Shown piece after piece: positions 53,167 to 63,672 of a stretch of DNA of 64,000 nucleotides. Under the pieces are notes generated by a model. It worked only from the letters and a program-made list of their open reading frames with translations. It had not been told where the DNA came from and did no database searches. Position 1 is the first letter of the stretch. Each line of letters begins with the position of its first letter. The translations under genes and the position numbers were made by a program. The stretch comes from Bacteroidales bacterium (GTDB lineage: Bacteria > Bacteroidota > Bacteroidia > Bacteroidales > F082): NCBI GenBank assembly GCA_021647205.1, contig JAKIVD010000007.1, positions 1 through 64,000 on the forward strand. The letters run 5' to 3'.

Positions 53167-53910
53167 TTAGTAAAGCGTTCCTTTCTTCTTCCAGTATTGA
53201 ATCAGAATAAAGCCAAATATCATCCCCCCGAGGTGGGCAAAGTGGGCAACATTGTCGCCAGCGTTATTTGCAATTCCAGAGTAGAGTTCAATGGCACCGT
53301 AAATCATGACAAAATATTTTGCCTTGACCGGAATGGCAAAGTAAACATAAATAAGAGAGTTGGGAAACATCATCCCGAAGGCCAGCAGTATTCCGAAAAC
53401 AGCCCCGGAAGCACCGATAGTCGGTGTGTTCAGTATTGCATTGAAACTGGCCATTGTTTCGTTCTGGTAGTTCATCCCCTTTTGTAAGATATTGTAGCCC
53501 TCACTGTAAACAAGTTGGATTTCCTCAGGTGAAAGGCCTGTTTTTATTGCAGTCAGGCGAAGGTAAGCAACAACAGTTTGTACCACCCCCGCACCGATGC
53601 CTGTGAGTAAGTAATAGTTCAGAAATCGTTTTCCGCCCCACACATTTTCAAGGGTGTTGCCAAACATCCACAGGGCAAACATGTTAAAGAGAATGTGTGA
53701 AAACCCCCCGTGCATGAACATGTAAGTAATAAATTGCCAGATGCCAAAATCGTGGGCACGCGGGTAATGCAGGCCGAACAGGGCAACAAGGTCGTAATGA
53801 AAAGAAGAATCCAAAACTATCATGGCCAGGAAGAACAAGGCATTGATAATCAACAGGTTTTTTACAACCGGGGGCAGCATGGTGAAACCCTGGGGTCGGT
53901 ATTGTTGCAT
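53167..53910 (-). CDS. rhomboid intramembrane protease (second of pair)
   Basis: This 247-residue protein has six TM helices, the canonical GASGAVFGI serine motif and HFAHLGGMIFGF with the catalytic His, plus HGGFSHILFNMFALWMFG in an earlier helix. The N-terminus (YRPQGFTMLPPVVKNLL) is typical of the Bacteroidota group. It lies upstream of the other rhomboid, 70 bases away, and downstream of mutL. Confidence 0.9.
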   Translation of the reverse strand: MQQYRPQGFTMLPPVVKNLLIINALFFLAMIVLDSSFHYDLVALFGLHYPRAHDFGIWQFITYMFMHGGFSHILFNMFALWMFGNTLENVWGGKRFLNYYLLTGIGAGVVQTVVAYLRLTAIKTGLSPEEIQLVYSEGYNILQKGMNYQNETMASFNAILNTPTIGASGAVFGILLAFGMMFPNSLIYVYFAIPVKAKYFVMIYGAIELYSGIANNAGDNVAHFAHLGGMIFGFILIQYWKKKGTLY

Positions 53911-53990
53911 AATCTGTTTTTCTGTTTTATCGGTTTTTGCTTTACATTCTTTCCATAAGAATACAAAACGGCTGTTTTTATTGCGCTATT

Positions 53991-55820
53991 TTACTTTAAG
54001 AACTTTTCAATTTCTGTTAACGGTACAATGGCCAGAATATTTTTCCCGTCAGGAGAAACCTGTGGCACCTTGCACAAAAAAAGCCGTTGAAAAATATCGG
54101 CCATTTCCCTTTCTTCCAGTCTGGTCCCTGCTTTGATAGAAAGGTTAGCAGCCATTGAGCGGGCTAAATTAATGTTTTTGTCAGATTGAAGGTCGGTGGA
54201 CTGCTCCTTGAAATTCTGCACAATCTTTTCTAAAATGGCGGCTACATCGGTTTCCTTCAGTCCCGAAGGAACCCCCTTCACCACAAAACTGCTGGCACCA
54301 AAAGTTTCCATTACAAACCCCAGCTTCCCGATTTCATTTTTCAGCGACCGGAGGATTCCGGCATCGTCTGGCGAAAAGGGAATGGTTTGCGGGAAAAGCT
54401 GTTGTTGCGAAGCGGCAATGTTTCCAGAAAGCTGCTCCAAAAAGCTTTCGTAAAGAATGCGCTCGTGCGCTTTTTGTTGGTCAATCAGCATCATGCCCGA
54501 CTTTACATTGGTGAGAATGTAGCGTTGCTGCAGTTGAAAGAAAGGGGAAGCATGCCCTGTTTCTAATAAACCCTGCTCCGCTTCTTCGTTTTCCTCCCTG
54601 CCACTCGTTTCCGTTTTTTGTCCGGGGAGGGTTTCGGTATAAAGTTTTTGCCAGCCTTGTTGCCCCTGCGGGCGATGGTGCGGTTTCTCAAATCCTGCTG
54701 AACTGCTTTGCTTAAAAGGGTTGTAGTCAGGGTTGATGTTGATGCCCGGTTGTTTTAAGTCTTTGCGGGGCAATTGGGAAAAAGCAGTTTCAACTTCGGG
54801 GTTCAGGTTGAAATCGATGGTAGGTGTCAGGCTGTATTTTCCGATGGATTGTTTCACCGCAGCATGGAGGATGGCGTAAACATAGCCGGCTTCCTTGAAA
54901 TTAACTTCTGTTTTGGTGGGATGGATGTTGATGTCAATGTCCTCCGGGTTGATTTCGATGTTCAAAAAATACGAAGGATGCGCATCAGATGGAATTAACT
55001 CGGTAAAAGCGTTGGACACAGCATGGTTCAGGTAAGCATGCCTGATGTAGCGCTTGTTCACAAAGAAATACTGCTCGCCCCGTGTTTTCTTTGCAAATTC
55101 GGGTTTGCCGATAAACCCACTGATGGTCAATACATCTGTTTTCTGCTGAACAGGCAGCAAACGTTCGTTGTATGGCTTGCCGAAAATGCCCACTATCCTC
55201 GACTTTAAGCTGCCGGCCTGTAATTTGAAGACTACTTTATCGTTGTGCAGCATGCTGAAGGCAATCTGCGGGTTGATGGCCGAAACACGGATGAATTCTT
55301 CAATGATGTGCCTGGTTTCGGTGTTGTTCGACTTTAAAAAGTTCCGCCTTGCGGGAACATTAAAGAAGAGGTTCCTGACAGCAATGTTTGTCCCCGCAGC
55401 ACACTGGCAGGTTTCCTGTTCTGTGAGCCCGGAACCCTCAACCTTCAGGCAACTGCCCAATTCGTCCCCGTGGGGCCGTGTTTTCATTTCCACCTGGGCG
55501 ATGGCCGCAATGGAAGCCATGGCCTCGCCCCTGAAACCCATCGTCCGGATGGCGAACAAATCTTCTGCCTTGCTGATTTTGGAAGTGGCGTGGCGCTCGA
55601 AACACATGCGCGCATCCATAGGGGTCATGCCGCTTCCATTATCAATAACCTGGATAAGTGTTTTTCCTGCATCCTTAACAACAAGTTTGATGTCGCCTGC
55701 CCCGGCATCCACGGCATTCTCCAGCAATTCCTTCACTGCCGAAGCGGGTCGTTGGATGACTTCACCAGCGGCAATCTGGTTGGCGACGGAATCGGGAAGT
55801 TGTTTGATGATGTTTGACAT
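53991..55820 (-). CDS. mutL: DNA mismatch repair protein MutL
   Basis: This 609-residue protein has the GHKL ATPase motifs (LLENAVDAGA, DNGSGM, TMGFRGEAMASIA) and a C-terminal dimerisation domain. The endonuclease motif of MutH-less bacteria, DQHA(x)2E(x)4E, is represented by DQQKAHERILYE, in which the His is replaced by Gln. CPHGRP-like residues also differ (SPDGKN). Nicking activity therefore needs testing. Second in a minus-strand block. Confidence 0.94.
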   Translation of the reverse strand: MSNIIKQLPDSVANQIAAGEVIQRPASAVKELLENAVDAGAGDIKLVVKDAGKTLIQVIDNGSGMTPMDARMCFERHATSKISKAEDLFAIRTMGFRGEAMASIAAIAQVEMKTRPHGDELGSCLKVEGSGLTEQETCQCAAGTNIAVRNLFFNVPARRNFLKSNNTETRHIIEEFIRVSAINPQIAFSMLHNDKVVFKLQAGSLKSRIVGIFGKPYNERLLPVQQKTDVLTISGFIGKPEFAKKTRGEQYFFVNKRYIRHAYLNHAVSNAFTELIPSDAHPSYFLNIEINPEDIDINIHPTKTEVNFKEAGYVYAILHAAVKQSIGKYSLTPTIDFNLNPEVETAFSQLPRKDLKQPGININPDYNPFKQSSSAGFEKPHHRPQGQQGWQKLYTETLPGQKTETSGREENEEAEQGLLETGHASPFFQLQQRYILTNVKSGMMLIDQQKAHERILYESFLEQLSGNIAASQQQLFPQTIPFSPDDAGILRSLKNEIGKLGFVMETFGASSFVVKGVPSGLKETDVAAILEKIVQNFKEQSTDLQSDKNINLARSMAANLSIKAGTRLEEREMADIFQRLFLCKVPQVSPDGKNILAIVPLTEIEKFLK

Positions 55821-55921
55821 GCGGAGGCTTCAGGTTTTGAAAATATCCGGCTGTGTTTTCAGCATTTTTCGTTTCTTGGTCAATCTGACAAAAATGTTTG
55901 GTGCATCATTAAAAAGCAAGC

Positions 55922-56242
55922 TTATTGTCCCACCCTCAGCCCGAAGAGTGCAATCAGCTTATACACAAAATCAGTGAAAAAGATAAGGTAAACACCACCA
56001 ACAATTACCGCCCCGTAAAAGAAATAAGAAATGGATTTAGAAAGGATGCCCTTTTCTTCAACATCTGCCCCTTTTTGCCATTTTCTTGCCATTTGCAGGC
56101 GCAGGCTCTCGCGGTGGCTTACTTTCGTTTCGTAACCCAAAGCCGCTTTTCGTTGTTCCAGTGCCTCTTTGTCTTCGTCATAATAGCGCGGCTTGTAACT
56201 GAACCTTTTCGGCCTGGGTGTTTTGAATGTAACAATGCGCAT
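55922..56242 (-). CDS. hypothetical one-helix membrane protein upstream of mutL
   Basis: With the start at 56242 (MRIVTFKTPRPKRFSYKPRYY) the protein has 106 residues: a basic, Tyr/Arg-rich N-terminus, a charged linker and one TM helix near the C-terminus (ISYFFYGAVIVGGVYLIFF). The start is placed by a TAATTTTG -7 box on the minus strand (56271-56264), which excludes the earlier frame to 56398. The family often precedes mutL in Bacteroidota as far as I recall; function unknown. Confidence 0.7.
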   Translation of the reverse strand: MRIVTFKTPRPKRFSYKPRYYDEDKEALEQRKAALGYETKVSHRESLRLQMARKWQKGADVEEKGILSKSISYFFYGAVIVGGVYLIFFTDFVYKLIALFGLRVGQ

Positions 56243-56263
56243 AACAGTCAATCTTTGTTCCTG

Positions 56264-56271
56264 CAAAATTA
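56264..56271 (-). promoter_or_regulatory. -7 box of the mutL block
   Basis: TAATTTTG on the minus strand matches TAnnTTTG, about 22 bases before the ATG at 56242. No good -33. Confidence 0.5.
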
Positions 56272-56404
56272 GCGCATTTTGCGCAACCTGATACATGCTG
56301 ACGGGAGACTTTAAAACAAGCGGGGCTTTTTGCCTGAAGCTGTGGTTTGAGAGCGGGCGTCGGGGCGGTGGGCCAGAGAAGGTTCCGGCTCCCGGCACAA
56401 AGCC

Positions 56405-56454
56405 CTCTGTCCTTCGGATATCTCCCCCAAGGGGAGAGGCCGGGTTTGACAGAG
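56405..56454. repeat. nested inverted repeat, intergenic
   Basis: CTCTGTC (56405-56411) and GACAGAG (56448-56454) enclose TCTCCCC (56421-56427) and GGGGAGA (56431-56437), which form a perfect stem with a three-base loop. It lies between the mutL block and the aldehyde dehydrogenase gene. This looks like a small dispersed intergenic element. Confidence 0.6.
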
Positions 56455-56488
56455 GTGAAAGGGGGCTTTCTTCAGGCTTTAAGAAACT

Positions 56489-57871
56489 TTACCCTTTAAA
56501 TTTTATCACGACTAACTTCTCTGCGGTCATCTCCTGGATAGAATAGGGGATGCCACCGGTTCCAATACCCGAGGCATTCCTTCCGCCAAAGGGCATCCAA
56601 TCGACGCGGAAGGCTGTGTGGTCATTAACCATGACAGCAGTGGCATTGAGCTTGTTAACCGTATCAAGGGCAATGTCGATGTCTTTGGTGAATACGGCCG
56701 CCTGAAAGATAAACGGCAATGCATTTGCCCTGGCGATGGCTTCATTTCTGTTGGTGTAGGAATAAATACAAACTACCGGGCCGAAAATCTCGAGCTTGGA
56801 AACAAGGGCATCGTCCGGCGGGTTCAGCAGGAGTGTGGGTTGGTAGCAACTTTTGGAAATCCGCTTTCCACCACAAAGCAGTTTCGCCCCCAGGTTTACG
56901 GCTTCGTTAACCCACTGTTCAATGCGGTCGACCTCTCCCGTCAAAATGAGTGGCCCTACTTCGGTTTCAGGATCAAGCGGATCACCAACAATAAGTTTGT
57001 CAGCCATCTTTGCCAGTTCTCCGGCTACTTTTTCAACAATATCTTCGTGGACAAAAACCCTTTGCACCGAAACGCAAACCTGTCCGGCATGGTAGAAACC
57101 ACCCTTGAGCAAAGCAGGGAGCATGCTTTCGATATCGGCATCGGGTTCAACAATCACCGGGGCTGCACCCCCGTGCTCCAGAGCGCAGGCGGTTCCCGGT
57201 GCGAGCTTCGATTTCAGGTACCAGCCGACATTGGATGATCCGATAAAAGAAAAATAACTAACCCGTTTGTCGGTGACCAGCAGTTCGGTATTTTCATTAT
57301 TGCAAACAAGGGTCTGGCACCAGCCTTCAAGAAGGCCCGCTTCGTGCAAGATGTTGTTAAATTCGAGACAGGAGAGGGGGGTGGTACGTGCCGGTTTCAC
57401 AATTACAGGGGCACCGGCGGCGATGGCTGTTGCCGTTTGGTGGATGATTAAGTTCAAAGGGTGGTTAAAAGCACTGACAGAAGCCACCACGCCAAGGGGT
57501 TCGCGAAGGGTAAAAGCCAGCCGGTTTTCTGATGAGCGGGTGTGCCCCATCGGTATTTGCTCCCCTTTGAGCTGCCCGATTTGTTCGATCGCTATTTTAA
57601 CCCCGTTAATGGCCCGCATCACTTCAACCTTAGAATCCATGTAAGGTTTGCCCCCTTCTTCGGCAGCTAACAGGGTCAGTTCTTCCACACGGTTTTTCAT
57701 GATTCCGGCAGTACGTTCCAATATTTCAGCGCGTGTGTGTGCCGGCACCCATTTCGACCTGTCCACAAAAAGACTGTAAGCCGTATTCAATGCGTTGTCC
57801 ACTTCGGCTTTGCCGTCAAGGGGGATTTCTTGAATGATTTTGAAATTGTAGGGTGATGATACTTTCAACAT
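56489..57871 (-). CDS. aldehyde dehydrogenase family protein
   Basis: This 460-residue protein is a full NAD(P)-dependent aldehyde dehydrogenase: FNHPLN (about 135-140), FIGSSNVGWYL (cofactor-binding loop), Glu232 in ALEHGGAAPVIV and catalytic Cys266 in GQVCVSVQR. The usual LELGG is LEHGG. The substrate is unknown; it looks closer to the lactaldehyde/phosphate-independent group than to aminoadipate semialdehyde dehydrogenase. A TAGATTTG -7 box lies on the minus strand at 57903-57896. Confidence 0.9.
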   Translation of the reverse strand: MLKVSSPYNFKIIQEIPLDGKAEVDNALNTAYSLFVDRSKWVPAHTRAEILERTAGIMKNRVEELTLLAAEEGGKPYMDSKVEVMRAINGVKIAIEQIGQLKGEQIPMGHTRSSENRLAFTLREPLGVVASVSAFNHPLNLIIHQTATAIAAGAPVIVKPARTTPLSCLEFNNILHEAGLLEGWCQTLVCNNENTELLVTDKRVSYFSFIGSSNVGWYLKSKLAPGTACALEHGGAAPVIVEPDADIESMLPALLKGGFYHAGQVCVSVQRVFVHEDIVEKVAGELAKMADKLIVGDPLDPETEVGPLILTGEVDRIEQWVNEAVNLGAKLLCGGKRISKSCYQPTLLLNPPDDALVSKLEIFGPVVCIYSYTNRNEAIARANALPFIFQAAVFTKDIDIALDTVNKLNATAVMVNDHTAFRVDWMPFGGRNASGIGTGGIPYSIQEMTAEKLVVIKFKG

Positions 57872-57895
57872 AATTATGCTTCTTAATGACGATTA

Positions 57896-57936
57896 CAAAT
57901 CTACAAAATTCCGCGTTGCGAAAAAGCTTACTTTTG
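57896..57936. promoter_or_regulatory. divergent promoter region, aldehyde dehydrogenase and ABC-F genes
   Basis: Two -7 boxes face away from each other: TAGATTTG on the minus strand (57903-57896) and TACTTTTG on the plus strand (57929-57936). Each is 25-32 bases upstream of a start codon. The two promoters overlap within 40 bases. Confidence 0.5.
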
Positions 57937-57946
57937 CCGCCCCTAA

Positions 57947-59575
<1,629 letters not shown>

Positions 59576-59672
59576 GAAAACCGTCAATATTGATTACAGA
59601 ATACATACTTTGCCAACTGTTTCTGCGTTTACTTCATGAAATTAATGTGGTGCACCAATCAAACTAATATAG

Positions 59673-59680
59673 TATTTTTG
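59673..59680 (+). promoter_or_regulatory. -7 box upstream of the carbamate kinase gene
   Basis: TATTTTTG matches TAnnTTTG, 36 bases before the ATG at 59717. Confidence 0.5.
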
Positions 59681-59716
59681 CAGGCTTCAATCTATTAACC
59701 ATTAGAAAGTTTGAAT

Positions 59717-60661
59717 ATGAGTAAGTTAGCCGTTGTGGCATTTGGTGGAAATGCCCTGCTGAGGGCAGGGCAAAAAGGTACGATACACGAGCAGGAAGAA
59801 AATGCCTTTACCGCCGCTCGAAATCTTGTCAAGCTAATCAACAGGGATTACAACCTGGTGCTGACGCATGGCAACGGCCCACAGGTGGGCAACATTTTTC
59901 TGGCCAACGCGGCAGGACATAAAATGTACGGTATCCCCGATATGCCTTTGGATGTCAGCGTGGCTTATTCCCAGGGTTTCATCGGCTATATTCTGGAGCA
60001 GCAGTTGCGGAATGTGTTGATGTCAGAAGACCTTGACCGTGATGTGATTACAATCATAACGCAGGTGTTGGTGAACAAAGACGACCCGGCTTTTGCCGAC
60101 CCTTCAAAGCCGGTAGGGCCTTATTATACCAAAGGGGAGGCTGTTATACAGCAAAAAGAAACGGATTCTGTTTTTAAGGAAGATGCCGCTGGCCGGGGTT
60201 GGCGTAAAGTAGTGGCCTCACCCAAACCCATGATGATTTTTAACCGTGTTTCGATTGAAAAAATAGCACGCGAGGGCCACATTGTTATTGCCGTCGGCGG
60301 GGGAGGGGTTCCCTGTTACTTCGTGAAAGAAAACCAGATTCAGGGAATCGATGCCGTCATTGACAAAGACCTTGCTTCCGCTTTGCTGGCCACGCAAATC
60401 AGGGCTGACAAGTTTTTTATTCTCACCGACATTCCAAAAGTCTGCCTTGATTTTAATACACCGCAACAAAAATCAATTGACAGGATGAACATTGCCGAGG
60501 CCAGGCGTCATTTGAAAGAAGGGCAATTCGCAGAGGGCAGTATGGCACCGAAAATCAGGGCGGCCATTAGTTTTGTGGAACGCAGTGGCAAAGACACTAT
60601 TATTACCGACACAACCCTTCTTGGCATTGACAATGGCGGGACAAGGGTAACCATTGTTTAA
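59717..60661 (+). CDS. arcC: carbamate kinase
   Basis: The start ATG at 59717 gives MSKLAVVAFGGNALLRAGQ and 314 residues, full-length for the family. LTHGNGPQVGN and GGGGVPCYF are typical. It makes ATP from carbamoyl phosphate and ADP (or runs the reverse). No other arginine deiminase gene (arcA, arcB) is in the window. Convergent with rex. Confidence 0.93.
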   Translation: MSKLAVVAFGGNALLRAGQKGTIHEQEENAFTAARNLVKLINRDYNLVLTHGNGPQVGNIFLANAAGHKMYGIPDMPLDVSVAYSQGFIGYILEQQLRNVLMSEDLDRDVITIITQVLVNKDDPAFADPSKPVGPYYTKGEAVIQQKETDSVFKEDAAGRGWRKVVASPKPMMIFNRVSIEKIAREGHIVIAVGGGGVPCYFVKENQIQGIDAVIDKDLASALLATQIRADKFFILTDIPKVCLDFNTPQQKSIDRMNIAEARRHLKEGQFAEGSMAPKIRAAISFVERSGKDTIITDTTLLGIDNGGTRVTIV

Positions 60662-60696
60662 TAATCCTTTTCGCCTTTAGTTCTTCAAGCTGTTTA

Positions 60697-61353
60697 TTAT
60701 AACTTGTTTTTGTCGTTGGCCAGCTTGACATAAAAGGCAAGTTTCTCCAGGGTCGTAATCATGTCGTACTCTTCGAGGTAAACATCTTCGGGCACCTGGA
60801 TGGGTGTTGGCGTATAATTCAGGATTCCTTTTATGCCGGCTTTAATCAGCCGTCCGGCAGTTACGGGTGCCTGCTTGGCAGGAACTGTAATGATTCCGAT
60901 GCTGATATTTTCCCTGTTAATAATCTCCTGAATCTGCTCCACCGGATAGCAGGGCACACCGTTGAATACCGTTCCTATCTTTTTTGGGTTCACATCAAAG
61001 CCGGCCACGATAGAGAGCTTCGAGCGTTTTCCATTAAAATAATTCAGAATGGCATGGCCCAAATCGCCCAGGCCCATTACGGCAACTTTAATCATTTCTT
61101 CGCTGTCAATAATCTCTCCGATAAGCTCAATTAACTGCTCAATATTATAACCCTTCCGGAGGGTTCCCGAATAACCAATCAGCATGAGGTCGCGCCTCAC
61201 CTGTACCGGTGTAATGTGCTGTATTCTTGCAATTTCGTGGGAGAAAATGTGGGATTTGCCTTCTTCGAGGCAAATAAGCAGCGCTCTCCTGTACTGGCTC
61301 AACCTTTCGATAGTTTTGTGTGGCAGGTGCTCAAAGGCGTGTATTGCATCCAT
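60697..61353 (-). CDS. rex: redox-sensing repressor Rex
   Basis: This 218-residue protein has a winged-helix N-domain (RLSQYRRALLICLEEGKSHI; ITPVQVRRDLMLIGYSG) and a Rossmann NAD(H)-binding domain (VAVMGLGDLGHAILNYF). Rex binds DNA when NAD+/NADH is high and lets go when NADH rises. A perfect Rex operator lies over the transcription start just upstream, so rex represses itself. Other targets are not in view. Confidence 0.94.
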   Translation of the reverse strand: MDAIHAFEHLPHKTIERLSQYRRALLICLEEGKSHIFSHEIARIQHITPVQVRRDLMLIGYSGTLRKGYNIEQLIELIGEIIDSEEMIKVAVMGLGDLGHAILNYFNGKRSKLSIVAGFDVNPKKIGTVFNGVPCYPVEQIQEIINRENISIGIITVPAKQAPVTAGRLIKAGIKGILNYTPTPIQVPEDVYLEEYDMITTLEKLAFYVKLANDKNKL

Positions 61354-61361
61354 GTGTAAGT

Positions 61362-61379
61362 TTGTTAAAAAGTTAACAA
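61362..61379. promoter_or_regulatory. Rex operator
   Basis: TTGTTAA-AAAG-TTAACAA is a perfect inverted repeat with four-base centre, matching the Rex-box pattern (TTGTnAAn4TTnACAA). It lies 8 bases upstream of the rex ATG and about where transcription from the adjacent promoter should begin. Confidence 0.85.
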
Positions 61380-61381
61380 CG

Positions 61382-61413
61382 CAAAAGTAAGTGCGATTGT
61401 TGTCTTAAGCAAA
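61382..61413 (-). promoter_or_regulatory. promoter of rex
   Basis: On the minus strand, TTTG (61413-61410), 20 bases, then TACTTTTG (61389-61382), a textbook Bacteroidota promoter. The Rex operator starts 2 bases downstream. Confidence 0.8.
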
Positions 61414-61440
61414 TTATTGTAAAAAAATAGCAGGAAAAAC

Positions 61441-62580
61441 TTATAATTTTTCGATTTTACTCGTGTACACAATGCCTCTTTTTTTCAGTCCCCGGAGCAT
61501 AAACCGGACAATCTTCTTGTCTTTGCCCAAATACTCGGGGACAGTAATTCCTGTTGTGGTGTACAAACCTTCCACCAGCAACCTGACAGCCATGGCAGCT
61601 GCATAGCCTGTAGTGCGTGCCATCGAATGAATACCTGTTTTGGCGTGGTATTCGTCGTAGAGTTCGTAGGAATACCGTTTCGCCTTTCCTTCGGAGAGAC
61701 CCTCAACGATGATACGCATAACGGTAAAGTCAGCTTCGTTTTCACGGAGTTTCCACTGCTCAAACAGGAGTTTGCTGGTGAGTGCAAGTGGCGAAACCTG
61801 TTGGCCGTCAAGCTCAATCTTCGTGCTACTGAAGAACCCATTTCCGGCCAGCAGTTTGATTTTTTCGGCGTAACCGGGGTAGCGCAGGGTTTTCTCGCGC
61901 ATGTTGTCGGCTTCGATGGTGAACATTAACGAGCGTAAGCCATCGCTGTTGAACGCTTCGAGTGTACCGGGCTTTTCAAACTCCAGCAACTCCACTTCGG
62001 TGAGTGCCGGTTTTGTTACGATTTTTCCATGCTCAACCAGGCGTGCCGGGCGCGTGTACTCTTCAATTACATCTGCCGGTGAAAATACAGCTTTGTATTC
62101 CCAGGGAAGACTGCGGACTTTGGGTAGACCGCCAACGTAAATGTCAACTTTATTGATATGTTCCAGGTTTGAAGCAGCGGAACCAACCAACAGGTTGCTC
62201 ATCCCCGGAGCTACACCCATGTCGGAAATAACCCTGACGTCGTTTACCTTTGCCAGGTCAGAAAGCCCGAAAACATCTTCCGGGTAAAAAGCAATGTCAA
62301 CCACATCTTTTCCGGCCTCAATGCAATTGCGCAGGCATTTAAATCCCATAAAACCCGGAACGGCATTCACAACCAGGTCGTAGTCGTTAACCAATGACTT
62401 AACTTCGGAAGATTCACTCAGGTCAACCTGTATTTTCCGAATTCCGCTTTGCCGGATATCCCTGAGTTTTTTTTTGTCAATATCTGCAACGCTTAACAGA
62501 AAGTCGTTGTCGCCGGCAAGGTCAAGGGCGATAGGTCTGCCTATCAGGCCGGCCCCCAGAATAATAATTTTGGTTTTCAT
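61441..62580 (-). CDS. lysine 6-dehydrogenase-like / saccharopine dehydrogenase family
   Basis: This 379-residue protein has a Rossmann start (KIIILGAGLIGRPIALDL) and the shorter saccharopine dehydrogenase fold seen in lysine 6-dehydrogenases. It contains ISDMGVAPGMSNLLVGSAAS and GGLPKVRSLPWEYKAVFSPADVIEEYTRPA. It could oxidise the epsilon-amino group of lysine to the semialdehyde, which would offer a second route next to the LKR/SDH pair near 6187-8856. The alternative is another amino-acid dehydrogenase of the family. The gene is upstream of rex, with 61 bases between. Confidence 0.75.
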   Translation of the reverse strand: MKTKIIILGAGLIGRPIALDLAGDNDFLLSVADIDKKKLRDIRQSGIRKIQVDLSESSEVKSLVNDYDLVVNAVPGFMGFKCLRNCIEAGKDVVDIAFYPEDVFGLSDLAKVNDVRVISDMGVAPGMSNLLVGSAASNLEHINKVDIYVGGLPKVRSLPWEYKAVFSPADVIEEYTRPARLVEHGKIVTKPALTEVELLEFEKPGTLEAFNSDGLRSLMFTIEADNMREKTLRYPGYAEKIKLLAGNGFFSSTKIELDGQQVSPLALTSKLLFEQWKLRENEADFTVMRIIVEGLSEGKAKRYSYELYDEYHAKTGIHSMARTTGYAAAMAVRLLVEGLYTTTGITVPEYLGKDKKIVRFMLRGLKKRGIVYTSKIEKL

Positions 62581-62687
62581 GGGGTAAAAATAAGGCTAAA
62601 TGTATAAATGGCTAACTCTTCCGGATGATAATCTTCTTGGCGGTTCAATTCGTCAACACACACCCCGAAGTCCCGGTCTTCAACGTT

Positions 62688-63590
62688 TCAGCCTGCCGGC
62701 TTCTGCTTTTTCTTCTTCAGGCCATTCATCTGAGAGAGCACCACACCAAAAATAACAAGGGTCATCCCGGCAATGTTCAGGGGTGTAAAAACCTCATCCA
62801 GCACAAAAAATGCTGTGATGGTGGCAAAGACAGGAATCAGGTTGATGTAGATGTTGGTTTTATTGACCCCGAGCTGTTTTAGGACGTAGGTGTAAAGTAC
62901 GTAGGCCAATGCAGAAGCAAAAACCCCCAGCATCACCAGGGACAGGGCTGCATTGACCGAGGGCCTGACACGTAAAAACGAAGTCGCATCCCGGTATAAA
63001 AAGAAAGGGAGAAAGTAGAGTGCACCAATCACTTCCTGCCAGGCGATGATGCTGACAGGATGGTAATTCGCGACCAGCTTTTTTAAAATAATGGCATAAA
63101 TGATGGCTGAAAAAACAGCCAGAAGAAGTAAGGAAACCCCCAACGGGGATGCTGCCGGCGTAAGGTCCGATTTAAAGATGATGAAAAATACCCCAAAAAA
63201 AGAAATCAACAAACCGATAAAGTTTTGCTTACTCAGCCTTTCGCGCAGGAAAGCAAAAGCAAGAAAAGGTGTAAACACGGGAATGGTGGCCACGATAAAA
63301 GCACTAACGGAAGCCGAAACCCGCTGTAGCCCGTAACTTTCGCCGACAAAATACAGAAAAGGGTTAAACAAAGCGCCCAAAGCAAACACCCAGATGTCTT
63401 TTTGCCTTACTTTTTGGAAGCTGCCGGTGAAATACATAAACAAAAAAAGCAACAGGAACGAAATAATTAAGCGGACAAAGATGGTTGTTAGCGGTGTGTA
63501 ATATTCAAATACCACCTTGGACCATACATAGGAAATGCCCCAGAAAAACATGGCAAAAAAAGCGGCAATATGGATGGAGACTCTGGTCAT
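62688..63590 (-). CDS. EamA/DMT-family transporter
   Basis: This 300-residue protein has ten TM helices in two EamA repeats (WGISYVWSKVVFEYYTPLTTIF and AIIYAIILKKLVANYHPVSI...). Such proteins export or import small metabolites such as amino acids. The substrate cannot be read from the sequence. It ends in a basic tail (KKKKQKPAG). Confidence 0.88.
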   Translation of the reverse strand: MTRVSIHIAAFFAMFFWGISYVWSKVVFEYYTPLTTIFVRLIISFLLLFLFMYFTGSFQKVRQKDIWVFALGALFNPFLYFVGESYGLQRVSASVSAFIVATIPVFTPFLAFAFLRERLSKQNFIGLLISFFGVFFIIFKSDLTPAASPLGVSLLLLAVFSAIIYAIILKKLVANYHPVSIIAWQEVIGALYFLPFFLYRDATSFLRVRPSVNAALSLVMLGVFASALAYVLYTYVLKQLGVNKTNIYINLIPVFATITAFFVLDEVFTPLNIAGMTLVIFGVVLSQMNGLKKKKQKPAG

Positions 63591-63672
63591 TCAGCTTTGC
63601 TGCTATTGGTCATTAGTTGGTTTTTTATCTGGGAAAAGCAGATTAGTCTCATGTCCAACAGCCTAAAAGCCC

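Noticed and set aside
55168-55977. Antisense open frame of 269 codons inside mutL
   Set aside because: Shadow of mutL, no family match by eye.
56489-57871. Aminoadipate semialdehyde dehydrogenase completing the lysine route
   Set aside because: Distant from the LKR/SDH operon and its motifs fit other aldehyde dehydrogenases at least as well; substrate left open.
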